Positions 38,762 to 47,233 of a stretch of 64,000 bases of DNA are shown here, piece after piece. The stretch spans positions 4,501,001 through 4,565,000 of the forward strand of contig NZ_AP017367.1 of NCBI RefSeq assembly GCF_001548395.1, written 5' to 3'. Source of the stretch: Leptolyngbya sp. O-77. GTDB lineage: Bacteria > Cyanobacteriota > Cyanobacteriia > Elainellales > Elainellaceae. The notes under the pieces were generated by a model. It saw only the letters and a list, made by a program, of their open reading frames with translations. It made no database searches and was not told the origin of the DNA. Position 1 is the first letter of the stretch. The number at the start of each line of letters is the position of its first letter. The position numbers and the translations under genes are program-made.

Positions 38762-39682
38762 ATGACATTTTCTATTCCTAAGAACCTTGCAAGAGCCTCC
38801 TCTTTGAATCACCAGTCTGTTTCTTCTAGGATTTCCTACACCGCGCTAATTCTGACAACATCGTGGAGCGCTGTCGTGCTTTCTCCGATGTCAGCCCTTT
38901 CCCAGGAGGCATCACCCCAAGACGATATTTCCCCAGCTTCTATCCCCGCATTGACTGAATCTTCTCCATCTGCGTTGCCGCCCGCCGCATCGACGGAATT
39001 CTTGCTTCCACCAGATTCAACTGATGTGATTGCGGAGAGTCCAATGCCGCTTACGTCTTACCAGGCGGCGGATTTGCTGAATATGGCAGCGCTGTTGCCA
39101 TCCGAATTGGCTGCTACTGCCGACTATCCACCGGAGTCAGATGCAAACGAGAGGGCGATCGCCCAAGCTGAGCCAGCCCCACCATCCGCCCCGGAACGCT
39201 TTGGAGCCGTTGGGCAAAATTACTGGTACGTGCAGGCGGGGCCGTCCATTTCCTTCGATCCAGATGATGACGGCTTTGCAGCGTTTGGGCTGGCGGGCGC
39301 AGGCATTACGGACTTCTTTGCCCACGGGCACAGCATTAACCTGGAATTGAATAAGCTCAAGTTCATTCAGCCAGGAGATGATGCGGTGGGTCTGAATCTT
39401 GGGCTGATCCTGCGCTGGCACTTTGTACGAGAAGACACCTGGTCACTGTATGTGGATGGCGGCGCAGGGTTTCTAGTCACCAGTGAAGATGTGCCCGCAG
39501 AGGGTGGATCGCAGTTCAACTTCACGCCCCAGGTCGGTGGCGGTGCAACCTTCCGAATGCGAGACCAGGAACACCTCATGGTAGGGCTGCGCTGGCACCA
39601 CATTTCCAACGCCGAGCTATACCCACCAAACCCTGGCCGCGACAGCATTCTACTCTACGTCGGCTATATGTGGCCGCGCTGA
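38762..39682 (+). CDS. PagL-like acyloxyacyl hydrolase (lipid A 3-O-deacylase family)
   Basis: This 306-residue protein has an N-terminal signal segment (YTALILTTSWSAVVLSPMSA) and a Pro/Ala-rich acidic linker to about residue 140. A C-terminal beta-barrel domain follows. Near the end, GLRWHHISNAELYPPNPGRD carries the His-x-Ser-Asn-Ala and NPG features of PagL, an outer-membrane enzyme that removes an ester-linked acyl chain from lipid A. The start is ATG 38762. It follows the PKS-AONS gene by 139 bp on the same strand and may share its transcript. Whether it acts on lipid A or on the lipid made by this locus is open. Confidence 0.8.
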   Translation: MTFSIPKNLARASSLNHQSVSSRISYTALILTTSWSAVVLSPMSALSQEASPQDDISPASIPALTESSPSALPPAASTEFLLPPDSTDVIAESPMPLTSYQAADLLNMAALLPSELAATADYPPESDANERAIAQAEPAPPSAPERFGAVGQNYWYVQAGPSISFDPDDDGFAAFGLAGAGITDFFAHGHSINLELNKLKFIQPGDDAVGLNLGLILRWHFVREDTWSLYVDGGAGFLVTSEDVPAEGGSQFNFTPQVGGGATFRMRDQEHLMVGLRWHHISNAELYPPNPGRDSILLYVGYMWPR

Positions 39683-39685
39683 GGG

Positions 39686-40918
39686 CTAGGGGTTGGTGGC
39701 AACAGGCAGGCGCGAAGCCCAAAGGCTGACCAGGCGATCGACTGCCTGATCCCAGCCGTAGGGCTGCACCCAGTCTCGCGCCTGCCGTCCCAAGCGCTGC
39801 CGCAGGTCTGGGTCTTCGATGAGCAACTGGAGTTTTTCGACAAAATCTGTGGTGCTGTCCGGCTCATAGAGCAGACCGTTGACTCCGGGCTGAATGCTGT
39901 CCAGAACGCCGCCTGCCGCTGGAGCAACGGCGGGAATTCCAGCAGCAAAAGCTTCAAACAGCGTCAGCCCTTTGGTTTCCTTTCTGGAGGTCGTGACGTG
40001 GAAATCGCAATTTGCCATGAGTGCAGGAATCTGATCTGGAGACACGCGACCCAGCAGGTGAAAATCGACCACGCCCGTTAGCGATTGACGGATGGTATCC
40101 CGCAGTTCTCCATCCCCCGCAATCAGCAGCAAGATGCGACTTGAACCCAGGTTTTGGACTAGCTTTGGAACTGCTTTCAGCGTGAATTTCCAGCCCTTGT
40201 CTGGGGTTAATCGACCCAGGAAAAGAAGTTTTGTGCGATCGCCCGCTTCAATTCCATAGGTCCTTTCAAAAAACTGCTCCTGCCGAAGGTTTGGACTGAA
40301 TGCAGCTAAATCAACACCTAACAATTCTTCGTAAACTGCATTCTTGATGCCCAGCTTTAGCAGCTTTTCATAGGTGATTTTGCTACCAGTTAACGTTACA
40401 TCATAAGCATTAAATACCCGCTTTGTAATCAGTTCCTTACAGAGCCACCTCACCAAATTTTGCAGCGGGGCTGGCAGCGGAAAGAAGTCGTCAATGTATT
40501 CCAAGAAGTTGGTGTGATAGAAGCTAGTGCAGGGGATCTGGTGCGCCTTCGCATGGGCGATCGCCGGAATTTTGCCAAAGCCGAGAAAGAGGCGATCGGG
40601 TTCATCCACATGAATAACATCAGGCTGAAATTGCGCCAATCTTTGCAGCACAAGATCATAGGACTTTGAGGTAACATTGCGCTCAAACTCAACCCCCATA
40701 AATGAGGCACTTGGCAAATTGATAACTTCTACACCGGGCAAAAAATGTCCTGTATAGTCTGCCCAATTTGGATAGATCGATTCCAGCGATTCATAGCTTG
40801 GACAAAACACTAAGACCTGATAGCCCAACTTGCTTAGTCGCTTCAATCTGTGGAGGAGTGTGACTGTCACCCCATCGATTACGGGAAGGAAGCCAGACGT
40901 AAGAATTGCAATTTTCAT
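39686..40918 (-). CDS. GT4-family glycosyltransferase (SqdX-like)
   Basis: The 410-residue GT-B protein starts MKIAILTSGFLPVIDGVTVT and has the acceptor-side segment VIHVDEPDRLFLGFG. The donor-site region is LLFLGRLTPDKGWKFTLKAV and the family Ex7E-type motif ETKGLTLFEAFAAGIPAVAP. The length and motifs fit GT4 lipid glycosyltransferases such as SqdX, but the donor and acceptor cannot be read. It is the last gene of a leftward run of five (hydrolase, two GT-C proteins, hydroxylase, this gene) and ends 3 bp from the convergent PagL-like gene. It could glycosylate the head group of the pathway lipid (inference). Confidence 0.85.
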   Translation of the reverse strand: MKIAILTSGFLPVIDGVTVTLLHRLKRLSKLGYQVLVFCPSYESLESIYPNWADYTGHFLPGVEVINLPSASFMGVEFERNVTSKSYDLVLQRLAQFQPDVIHVDEPDRLFLGFGKIPAIAHAKAHQIPCTSFYHTNFLEYIDDFFPLPAPLQNLVRWLCKELITKRVFNAYDVTLTGSKITYEKLLKLGIKNAVYEELLGVDLAAFSPNLRQEQFFERTYGIEAGDRTKLLFLGRLTPDKGWKFTLKAVPKLVQNLGSSRILLLIAGDGELRDTIRQSLTGVVDFHLLGRVSPDQIPALMANCDFHVTTSRKETKGLTLFEAFAAGIPAVAPAAGGVLDSIQPGVNGLLYEPDSTTDFVEKLQLLIEDPDLRQRLGRQARDWVQPYGWDQAVDRLVSLWASRLPVATNP

Positions 40919-40960
40919 GTATAAGTTTAGGTGTCAACCCTTAGGTATTGGTTCAAGCAA

Positions 40961-41713
40961 TTATTTCTGCTTCGCTTCCCACTCTAAAAGATTTTTGCGA
41001 CCGCTCTGCACATAGGGCGACCAGGCAATCAGTTGGATCATAAACTGATTGAACCAGGATACGGGCGCACGCATTGGACGGATGAAATCAACAAACAAAA
41101 TTACGCGAATGTCATCGGTATGATTCCAGGCAAAATGGGGAAACGTATCGTCAAAAAACAGACTTTTTCCCTCCTGCCAGTGGCGCACTTCACCCCCTAC
41201 ACAAATGCCGCAATGGTCGGCTGCTGCGGGCACTTTCAGCCCCAGATGATAGCGCAATAATCCCTTATAGGGGCCGCGATGTTCTGGGATGGTTTTATGG
41301 GGTAGCAGGATAGAAAAGAATGCCGTTTTCATGCCAGGAATCTGTTCAACTAGGCGCGTCGTTTCGGGGCAGCGCAGGCAGTTTTGCTCTGCTTTATAGC
41401 CATAGCCATAGAGAAAATAGGTCTTCCACAGATTGTCCTGGGTGATGCTGATCTGATCCGTGGAGATGTCTTGAAAATTGGGAATGGAATACACGTCTTT
41501 CAGCAGATTGTCTAACTCTGCTCGAATCGTTTTCCAGTTTGTTTCTAGAAGGCCAACCCAGGGAAAGTGCTGAACTTCAAAAAAAGCCCCATCACCAACA
41601 GCAGAATATTTCGCAATTAGATCCTCTAGGCTTCTAACCAGCTTTTCCCCTTGATGAATCGCAAAGGCTTTGTGCTGTTTCTGGAATTGATCGATTAAGG
41701 ATTTCATAATCAT
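40961..41713 (-). CDS. Aspartyl/asparaginyl beta-hydroxylase family dioxygenase (LpxO-like)
   Basis: The product is 250 residues from ATG 41713, whose ATGA overlaps the stop of the upstream membrane protein gene. The Fe(II)/2-oxoglutarate fold shows PEHRGPYKGLLRYHLGLKVP with the first iron His, then GKSLFFDDTFPHFAWNHT and RVILFVDFIRP. The family includes Asp/Asn hydroxylases and LpxO, which 2-hydroxylates acyl chains of lipid A. In a lipid locus a chain hydroxylase is the more likely role, by inference. No membrane anchor is obvious except hydrophobic residues near the C-terminus (FMIQLIAWSPYV). Confidence 0.88.
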   Translation of the reverse strand: MIMKSLIDQFQKQHKAFAIHQGEKLVRSLEDLIAKYSAVGDGAFFEVQHFPWVGLLETNWKTIRAELDNLLKDVYSIPNFQDISTDQISITQDNLWKTYFLYGYGYKAEQNCLRCPETTRLVEQIPGMKTAFFSILLPHKTIPEHRGPYKGLLRYHLGLKVPAAADHCGICVGGEVRHWQEGKSLFFDDTFPHFAWNHTDDIRVILFVDFIRPMRAPVSWFNQFMIQLIAWSPYVQSGRKNLLEWEAKQK

Positions 41714-43398
41714 GGAAAAGAGCAAGATTGGTTAACTTTCCAGAGAGACAGAGCCAGTTCATTGGGGACTAGTTTTTGGGGACGATAGGTTTCTTGAACG
41801 GGTTGGTTTGTTTCAGTTTGAATGCGGGTGATTAACGCTGCTGAGGGATTCAAAAGAAACATAGACTGGCACGGTTCTAATAATAGGCGATCGCCCCTCC
41901 AATTCTCGCCCATCGAGGCAATCACCTGGATCTGCGTTTGGGGAGGCAAGTCGAGGCTGAGGGAGACGAGATCCATCGCCTGGGCAGGTTCGGCAATCAG
42001 TCGGGGGGCGATAGTCTGATCGGCGGTTTGGTTAATTAACGCGGCGATCGCCCGATTGTGCAGATTGCGGCTTTTCTGGTACTTGGGTGGCTGCTGGAGT
42101 TGGAAGCCGTAGGACAGAAAACAGAGGGCAACCAGGCAAAGCATCAGCCCCCGCCCAAGTCGCTGCCGAGATGGGGACTGGGCACGGAGTAAGTCCGTTA
42201 GGTAAAAAGACAGTACCAAAATCATGCCCAGGTGAAAGGGGAGTAAATAGCGGGCAGCGGTGGAAAGCTGGCTATTGCGGAGAAAATCTAGCCCCAGTAG
42301 CAGGGTAGGAATCGTCAGGGCAAACAGTACGACAAATCCCCAGATCGAGCGCGGCGTGCGGCGGATAAGATGGCGGAGGGCGATCGCCAGCAGCAGCACT
42401 AGCATCGTAGAGGTCAGCAGTTTGGCAACAGTAGGCAGATCAGGTGACAGCGTGGCGGGTACGTCAAACAGCAGAATGGAAGTGTTGTAGAGCCAGATTG
42501 CCAACAGCGGCAAAACGCCCATCGGCTGACGCATCCATTCAGTATTGACTTGCAGGGTATCCCAGCGACCCAGCACGACAAACACCCACGGGAGAAATAG
42601 CCCGACCGCCAGCGCCGCTGCCTGGAGGAACCCACGCCGCTGAGCGCGATTGCCCACCCACAGGACGTACAGCCCGTGTCCCAGCAGCACCAGCGCCGTT
42701 AGCAGTGACGTATACAGCCCCACCGCCATGCTGAATCCATAGGGCAACCAGCGGCGAAGGGAATGCTGCATCTCATTCCCAAAAACGTTCTGTTTCACAT
42801 TCTCCGTGGCATACCTCATTGCGTTCCATAACGCCAAACTGCTCCACAGCAGCGTGACGCTCCACAGGCTGTAGGGACGCGCTTCTTGGGCATAGGATAC
42901 GAAAAAGGGCGATAGGGCTAGTAACGTCGTGGCGATCGCCCCGGCAGGGGCAGAATTGAACAACTGGCTGGTCAGTCGCCCGATGAGTGCAAGTGAGATC
43001 AGGCTGAACAGAACCGAGAGCGATCGCACGGCTACTATGCTGCTGCCCCAGAGTTTTGTCCAGCCGTGGGCTAGCAAGAAATAAAGCGGGGCGTGTTCGG
43101 GGCTTTGAACTAGGGCACGGAGGACTTGGGTCAAGGGCAAATCGGGGGCGGGATGCAAAAACTGCTGGAGGTCTGCGGGCGTGCGGGGAACGCCGTCGCT
43201 AAGTTGGGTGGTGACTTCGGCGCGGGTATAGCCAGAAATGCGAACCGAGGTGGCAACTTCATCCACCCAATACACGCGATCGCCCAGCCCATACCCCCGA
43301 AACAGGATGCCAGCCAGAATCAGGAATACCAGCAATCGTTCCAGGATTTGACCCGGAGTTTGCAGAAATTTGAGAGGCGATCGCGCTACATGAAACAT
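41710..43398 (-). CDS. GT-C (GT39-like) membrane glycosyltransferase, copy 1
   Basis: This 562-residue protein has about ten membrane helices. The first loop holds GLGDRVYWVDEVATSVRISG with the Asp-Glu pair expected for a GT-C active site. Then comes SPEHAPLYFLLAHGWTKLWG, typical of dolichol- or polyprenol-phosphate-mannose-type transferases. The N-terminal half is almost identical to the adjacent gene at 43431-45050, while the C-terminal part is clearly different. It is translationally coupled to the downstream hydroxylase. It probably transfers a sugar from a polyprenyl phosphate outside the membrane; the acceptor is unknown. Confidence 0.82.
   Translation of the reverse strand: MFHVARSPLKFLQTPGQILERLLVFLILAGILFRGYGLGDRVYWVDEVATSVRISGYTRAEVTTQLSDGVPRTPADLQQFLHPAPDLPLTQVLRALVQSPEHAPLYFLLAHGWTKLWGSSIVAVRSLSVLFSLISLALIGRLTSQLFNSAPAGAIATTLLALSPFFVSYAQEARPYSLWSVTLLWSSLALWNAMRYATENVKQNVFGNEMQHSLRRWLPYGFSMAVGLYTSLLTALVLLGHGLYVLWVGNRAQRRGFLQAAALAVGLFLPWVFVVLGRWDTLQVNTEWMRQPMGVLPLLAIWLYNTSILLFDVPATLSPDLPTVAKLLTSTMLVLLLAIALRHLIRRTPRSIWGFVVLFALTIPTLLLGLDFLRNSQLSTAARYLLPFHLGMILVLSFYLTDLLRAQSPSRQRLGRGLMLCLVALCFLSYGFQLQQPPKYQKSRNLHNRAIAALINQTADQTIAPRLIAEPAQAMDLVSLSLDLPPQTQIQVIASMGENWRGDRLLLEPCQSMFLLNPSAALITRIQTETNQPVQETYRPQKLVPNELALSLWKVNQSCSFP
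42518..43313 (-). repeat. Near-identical block shared with 44185-44980
   Basis: About 796 bp match the block at 44185-44980 with only a handful of differences by eye (one in about 170 bp near 43200). Outside the block, identity drops sharply on both sides although the genes remain homologous. This fits recent gene conversion or partial tandem duplication. Confidence 0.85.
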
Positions 43399-43430
43399 CG
43401 CAACAGGAACGCAGTGAGGAGGAACATCAC

Positions 43431-45050
43431 TCAGCTAGAAGGACAGGATCGATCGGGATTCTCAACGTGCCAGAGGGATAGATAAATGTCTGAATCTGTC
43501 AAGGTTTTTGGGCGAAAAACTTCGGTAATCTGGGGGCGATCGCGCTGCTGAATGTCCTGCTGGAGCAATGCAGATGGGTTTAGCAGAAGGAAGGGTTCAC
43601 ATTGCTGCGGCGGCATGGACGCAGAACTAAGAATTTGAACCCTGGTATCAGGTTTGAGGAACTGGCTGAGGGATACCAGATCGAGGGCATAGCGAGACTC
43701 GGCAATGATCTGGGGCGAAGGCTGCTGATTGACCCGGGCGGCGATTTCAGGATTGTGCCGATTGCGAGATTTTTGATAGTCGGGAATGTGGTGCAGGTTG
43801 GACAGACCCGATAAAAAGCTGACTGTGAGCAGGAAGGCTAAAACGCCGCGCTGCCAGGAGCGTCCGACAGAGAGCCAGCCCGCTATTGCGATCAGCACGG
43901 CAAGCTGGACGGGGATGAGGTAGCGCGATGTGGCCGAGGCCTGTCCCTGACGGATGAGATCCAGCGCTACCAGAATCACAGGAACGGGCAGCAGTAGGGC
44001 GGCGACAAAGCTCCCCACTCGCGGCTGTCGCAAAGTCCACCACAGAGCAAGGGCGATCGCCCCCAGCGTGAGCAATGCAGTGAGAAACTTGGCTGCCACC
44101 AGCGCTGCCGGCCCCAATTCCACCGGCGCGTCAAAAAACAGCACGACGAGGCTATAGAGCCAGACCACCAGCATCGACAGCGCCCCCATCGGCTGACGCA
44201 TCCATTCAGTATTGGCTTGCAGGGTATCCCAGCGACCCAGCACGACAAACACCCACGGGAGAAATAGCCCGACCGCCAGCGTCGCTGCCTGGAGAAATCC
44301 ACGCCGCTGAGCGCGATTGCCCACCCACAGGACGTACAGCCCGTGTCCCAGCAACACCAGCGCCGTTAGCAGTGACGTATACAGCCCCACCGCCATGCTG
44401 AATCCATAGGTCAACCAGCGGCGAAGGGAATGCTGCATCTCGTTCCCAAAAACGTTCTGTTTCACATTCTCTGTGGCATACCTCATTGCGTTCCATAACG
44501 CCAAACTGCTCCACAGCAGCGTGACACTCCACAGGCTGTAGGGACGCGCTTCTTGGGCATAGGATACGAAAAAGGGCGATAGGGCTAGTAACGTCGTGGC
44601 GATCGCCCCGGCAGGGGCAGAATTAAACAACTGGCTGGCCAGTCGCCTGATGAGTGCAAGTGAGATCAGGCTGAACAGAACCGAGAGCGATCGCACGGCT
44701 ACTATGCTGCTGCCCCAGAGTTTTGTCCAGCCGTGGGCTAGCAAGAAATAAAGCGGGGCGTGTTCGGGGCTTTGAACTAGGGCACGGAGGACTTGGGTCA
44801 AGGGCAAATCGGGGGCGGGATGCAAAAACTGCTGGAGGTCTGCGGGCGTGCGGGGAACGCCGTCGCTGAGTTGGGTGGTGACTTCGGCGCGGGTATAGCC
44901 AGAAATGCGAACCGAGGTGGCAACTTCATCCACCCAATACACGCGATCGCCCAGCCCATACCCCCGAAACAGGATGCCCAGCAGCAACGCTAGCGCCACA
45001 AGCCACCGCCAGACCGGGTGTTTTGCAATGTGCCCACCGTTTTTCACCAT
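43431..45050 (-). CDS. GT-C (GT39-like) membrane glycosyltransferase, copy 2
   Basis: The 539-residue paralogue of the preceding gene shares the loop GLGDRVYWVDEVATSVRISG and the same N-terminal helices, then diverges after the shared block ending near residue 290. The first 25 residues differ from copy 1 as well, so the identity is confined to an internal block. It lies 32 bp upstream of copy 1 in the same direction. Two active copies could add two different sugars, or one may be redundant. The family-level call is firm and the substrate unknown. Confidence 0.82.
   Translation of the reverse strand: MVKNGGHIAKHPVWRWLVALALLLGILFRGYGLGDRVYWVDEVATSVRISGYTRAEVTTQLSDGVPRTPADLQQFLHPAPDLPLTQVLRALVQSPEHAPLYFLLAHGWTKLWGSSIVAVRSLSVLFSLISLALIRRLASQLFNSAPAGAIATTLLALSPFFVSYAQEARPYSLWSVTLLWSSLALWNAMRYATENVKQNVFGNEMQHSLRRWLTYGFSMAVGLYTSLLTALVLLGHGLYVLWVGNRAQRRGFLQAATLAVGLFLPWVFVVLGRWDTLQANTEWMRQPMGALSMLVVWLYSLVVLFFDAPVELGPAALVAAKFLTALLTLGAIALALWWTLRQPRVGSFVAALLLPVPVILVALDLIRQGQASATSRYLIPVQLAVLIAIAGWLSVGRSWQRGVLAFLLTVSFLSGLSNLHHIPDYQKSRNRHNPEIAARVNQQPSPQIIAESRYALDLVSLSQFLKPDTRVQILSSASMPPQQCEPFLLLNPSALLQQDIQQRDRPQITEVFRPKTLTDSDIYLSLWHVENPDRSCPSS
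44185..44980 (-). repeat. Near-identical block shared with 42518-43313
   Basis: Second copy of the duplicated block, offset by 1667 bp, encoding the N-terminal half of the upstream GT-C protein. Confidence 0.85.
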
Positions 45051-45101
45051 GTTGTTTTGAAAAAAATCGAAGTTCTGGAAAAAGTGCTGATTTGAGCAGT
45101 T

Positions 45102-45977
45102 TCATGGGGCGATCGCATGATTTTTGGCAGCAGGATTGGCATAGCGCGTAACGAAGCGCTGGAGCGTCTGGAAATACAGCGTCCGGTTGATTCGTCGCAA
45201 ATTGCTGTGGCCCGCTTGGGGAATCAGCAGCAGTTCCTTGGGCGGCGGCGCAGCGTCGTAGAGCGCTTGCCCCATGTGAACAGGCACGACGCGATCGCCC
45301 GTCCCATGAATCACCAGCAGCGGCATCTGGAGCGATCGCACTTTTGCCAGGGAATCAAATCTTTGGTGCAGCAAGAGATCCACGGGCAAAAGCTGTATGG
45401 GTATGAAGTGGCTGATCATCTCTCGCATAGAGGTAAACGAACTCTCGACGACTAGGGCGGCCAGGTTAGGATTGCGGATTGCCAATTCCAGAGCGATCGC
45501 CCCTCCGATGGATCTGCCCATAACCACGATGCGCTGGGGCGGAATGCGGCGGGTTTGGGTGAGGTAGTCGAGGGCGGCGATCGCATCGGCATAGACCGAT
45601 TGTTCGGTGGGAAAATGTCCCTGGCTTTCGCCATAGCCGCGATAGTCGATGAAAAAGGCCGCCCAGCCCAACTCACGAATCTGCGCTGCCAGCCGGGGTA
45701 GATCCCCCAAATTGCTGCCTGTGCCGTGGAAGTATAGCACCGTCGGCGCGTCGTCCCGATTCGCGCCAATCCACCAGCCGCGCACCCGCCCCGTCCCTAC
45801 GGGCAAATCGACGATTTGGTAGCGCAATCCTACCGCATCCGGCGTGGTGCGAATGTTGGCATCGGGACGAAAAATCAGCCGCGTCTGCCCTGCCCACACC
45901 AGCCCACAGGTCGCTACGTACAACGCCACCACGCCGCCCAGTATTCGATAAAGCCTTCTTGCGTTTGGAAACCGCAT
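45102..45977 (-). CDS. Alpha/beta hydrolase with N-terminal membrane anchor
   Basis: The 291-residue product has a hydrophobic N-terminal helix (LGGVVALYVATCGLVWAG). The hydrolase fold follows: oxyanion region LYFHGTGSNLGD, nucleophile elbow GRSIGGA near residue 157, acid in VIHGTGDRVVP and catalytic His in QAGHSNL. This is the BEM46/YfhR type of peptidase-S9-like esterase. It starts the leftward operon with the two GT-C proteins (gap 51 bp), the hydroxylase and GT4. It might deacylate or release lipid intermediates, but nothing in the sequence fixes the substrate. Confidence 0.87.
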   Translation of the reverse strand: MRFPNARRLYRILGGVVALYVATCGLVWAGQTRLIFRPDANIRTTPDAVGLRYQIVDLPVGTGRVRGWWIGANRDDAPTVLYFHGTGSNLGDLPRLAAQIRELGWAAFFIDYRGYGESQGHFPTEQSVYADAIAALDYLTQTRRIPPQRIVVMGRSIGGAIALELAIRNPNLAALVVESSFTSMREMISHFIPIQLLPVDLLLHQRFDSLAKVRSLQMPLLVIHGTGDRVVPVHMGQALYDAAPPPKELLLIPQAGHSNLRRINRTLYFQTLQRFVTRYANPAAKNHAIAP

Positions 45978-46050
45978 TTTGTCCTACCTCCAGCCCTCAC
46001 ACCCCAACCCCGACCCTGATCCCAACGCCTTTCAGACGTATTATCATCCA

Positions 46051-46142
46051 TAGGACTTACGCAGTCGAATGATTTTTTGCAGGTTATGCCCGTGAGAAAT
46101 CATTCAAAACCCAGAAAATTCATCGCAAGTGCGTAAGTTCAA
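46051..46142. mobile_element. MITE-like element with ACTTACGCA termini
   Basis: This 92-bp non-coding segment is bounded by inverted ends TAGGACTTACGCA and TGCGTAAGTTCAA (11 of 13 match). The direct repeat ATCCA flanks it at 46046-46050 and 46143-46147, likely a target duplication. The internal pair ATGATTT/AAATCAT adds a second inverted repeat. ACTTACGCA-type ends recur in cyanobacterial insertion elements. It ends 14 bp before the LeuB-like gene. Confidence 0.7.
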
Positions 46143-46156
46143 ATCCATAAGGTGGT

Positions 46157-47233
46157 GTGGGACGTGGGGTCGTGGGAAATAGAGCATATCAACTGGTGGC
46201 GCTGCCAGGGGAAGGCGTGGGCCTAGAGGTTGTGGAGGCGGCGCTGGCGGTGCTGGCGCATTTAGCAACGCTGCACGGCTTTTCGGTGCGAGTCGTGGAT
46301 GGATTGGTTGGGGAACCGGCTTTGCAGCGGTTTGGTGTGGGTTTTCCGGAGGCGACGGCGCGGCTCTGCGAGGGGACAGACGGCATATTATTCGGGGCGG
46401 TGTCAAAGGCGGGCTTGCTGGAGTTGCGGAAGCGGTTTGACCTGTTTGCCAATTTGCGCCCGGTGCGCCCGGTCAAAAGTCTGCGACATCGCTCGTCGAT
46501 CAAGCCGGAAAAGCTAGACGGGGTAGATATTCTGTTCGTGCGGGAGTTGGTTAGCGGCATTTACTTTGGCCCGTCGGGGCGCGGGGTGGATGGGACTGCT
46601 CCCTACGGCTTTCACACGATGCAGTATGCCGATTCCGAAATTCGGCGGATCGCCCGCGTTGCGCTTCAGCAGGCCCAGCAGCGGCGCAAGAAACTGGCGA
46701 TCGCCCACAAGGAAAACGCGCTGCCCTGCCTTCCCTGGACGCGGCTGGTGCAGGAAGAAGCGGCAGCGTTTCCCGATGTGACGCTGGTGCCGATGCTGAT
46801 GGACAATCTGGCCATGCAGCTCGTGATGAATCCGCAGCAGTTTGACGTAATTTTGGCAGGCAACCTGTTTGGCGACATTCTCAGCGACATTGGCGGGGCG
46901 ATCGCCGGGTCGATTGGGCTGCTGGGGTCTGCCAGCCTAAATGCAGACGGTTTTGGGATGTACGAGGCGATTCATGGCACAGCGCCGGATATCGCGGGCA
47001 AGGGCATCGCCAATCCGATGGGGACGCTGGCCAGCGTGGAGTTAATGTTGCGACAGTGGGGGGAGCAAGATGCAGCAGATCATCTGGCGATCGCCCAGGA
47101 GCAACTGCTGGAAGCAGGCTATCGCACGGCCGATCTGATAACCTCGCCAGAAGACAAGTTTGTGAATACAAAAGCATTCACTGAGCAACTGATTCAACAA
47201 CTGACGAATACACAATCTTATGAACGCACCTGA
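46157..47233 (+). CDS. hphB: Isopropylmalate dehydrogenase-like enzyme (HphB-like)
   Basis: The 358-residue beta-decarboxylating dehydrogenase has VALPGEGVGLEVVEAALAVL at the N-terminus, DGILFGAVSK and the substrate loop FANLRPVRP. The metal aspartates lie in FDVILAGNLFGDILSDIGG and the NAD motif is GTAPDIAGKGIANPMGTL. It would oxidise and decarboxylate a 3-alkylmalate to a 2-oxo acid one carbon longer. The start is uncertain: GTG 46157 or GTG 46172, since no ATG precedes the conserved region and a MITE-like element lies just upstream. The stop overlaps the start of the fused LeuCD-like gene by 14 bp. The HphB assignment rests on that pairing and on the HphA-like gene. Confidence 0.78.
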   Translation: MGRGVVGNRAYQLVALPGEGVGLEVVEAALAVLAHLATLHGFSVRVVDGLVGEPALQRFGVGFPEATARLCEGTDGILFGAVSKAGLLELRKRFDLFANLRPVRPVKSLRHRSSIKPEKLDGVDILFVRELVSGIYFGPSGRGVDGTAPYGFHTMQYADSEIRRIARVALQQAQQRRKKLAIAHKENALPCLPWTRLVQEEAAAFPDVTLVPMLMDNLAMQLVMNPQQFDVILAGNLFGDILSDIGGAIAGSIGLLGSASLNADGFGMYEAIHGTAPDIAGKGIANPMGTLASVELMLRQWGEQDAADHLAIAQEQLLEAGYRTADLITSPEDKFVNTKAFTEQLIQQLTNTQSYERT

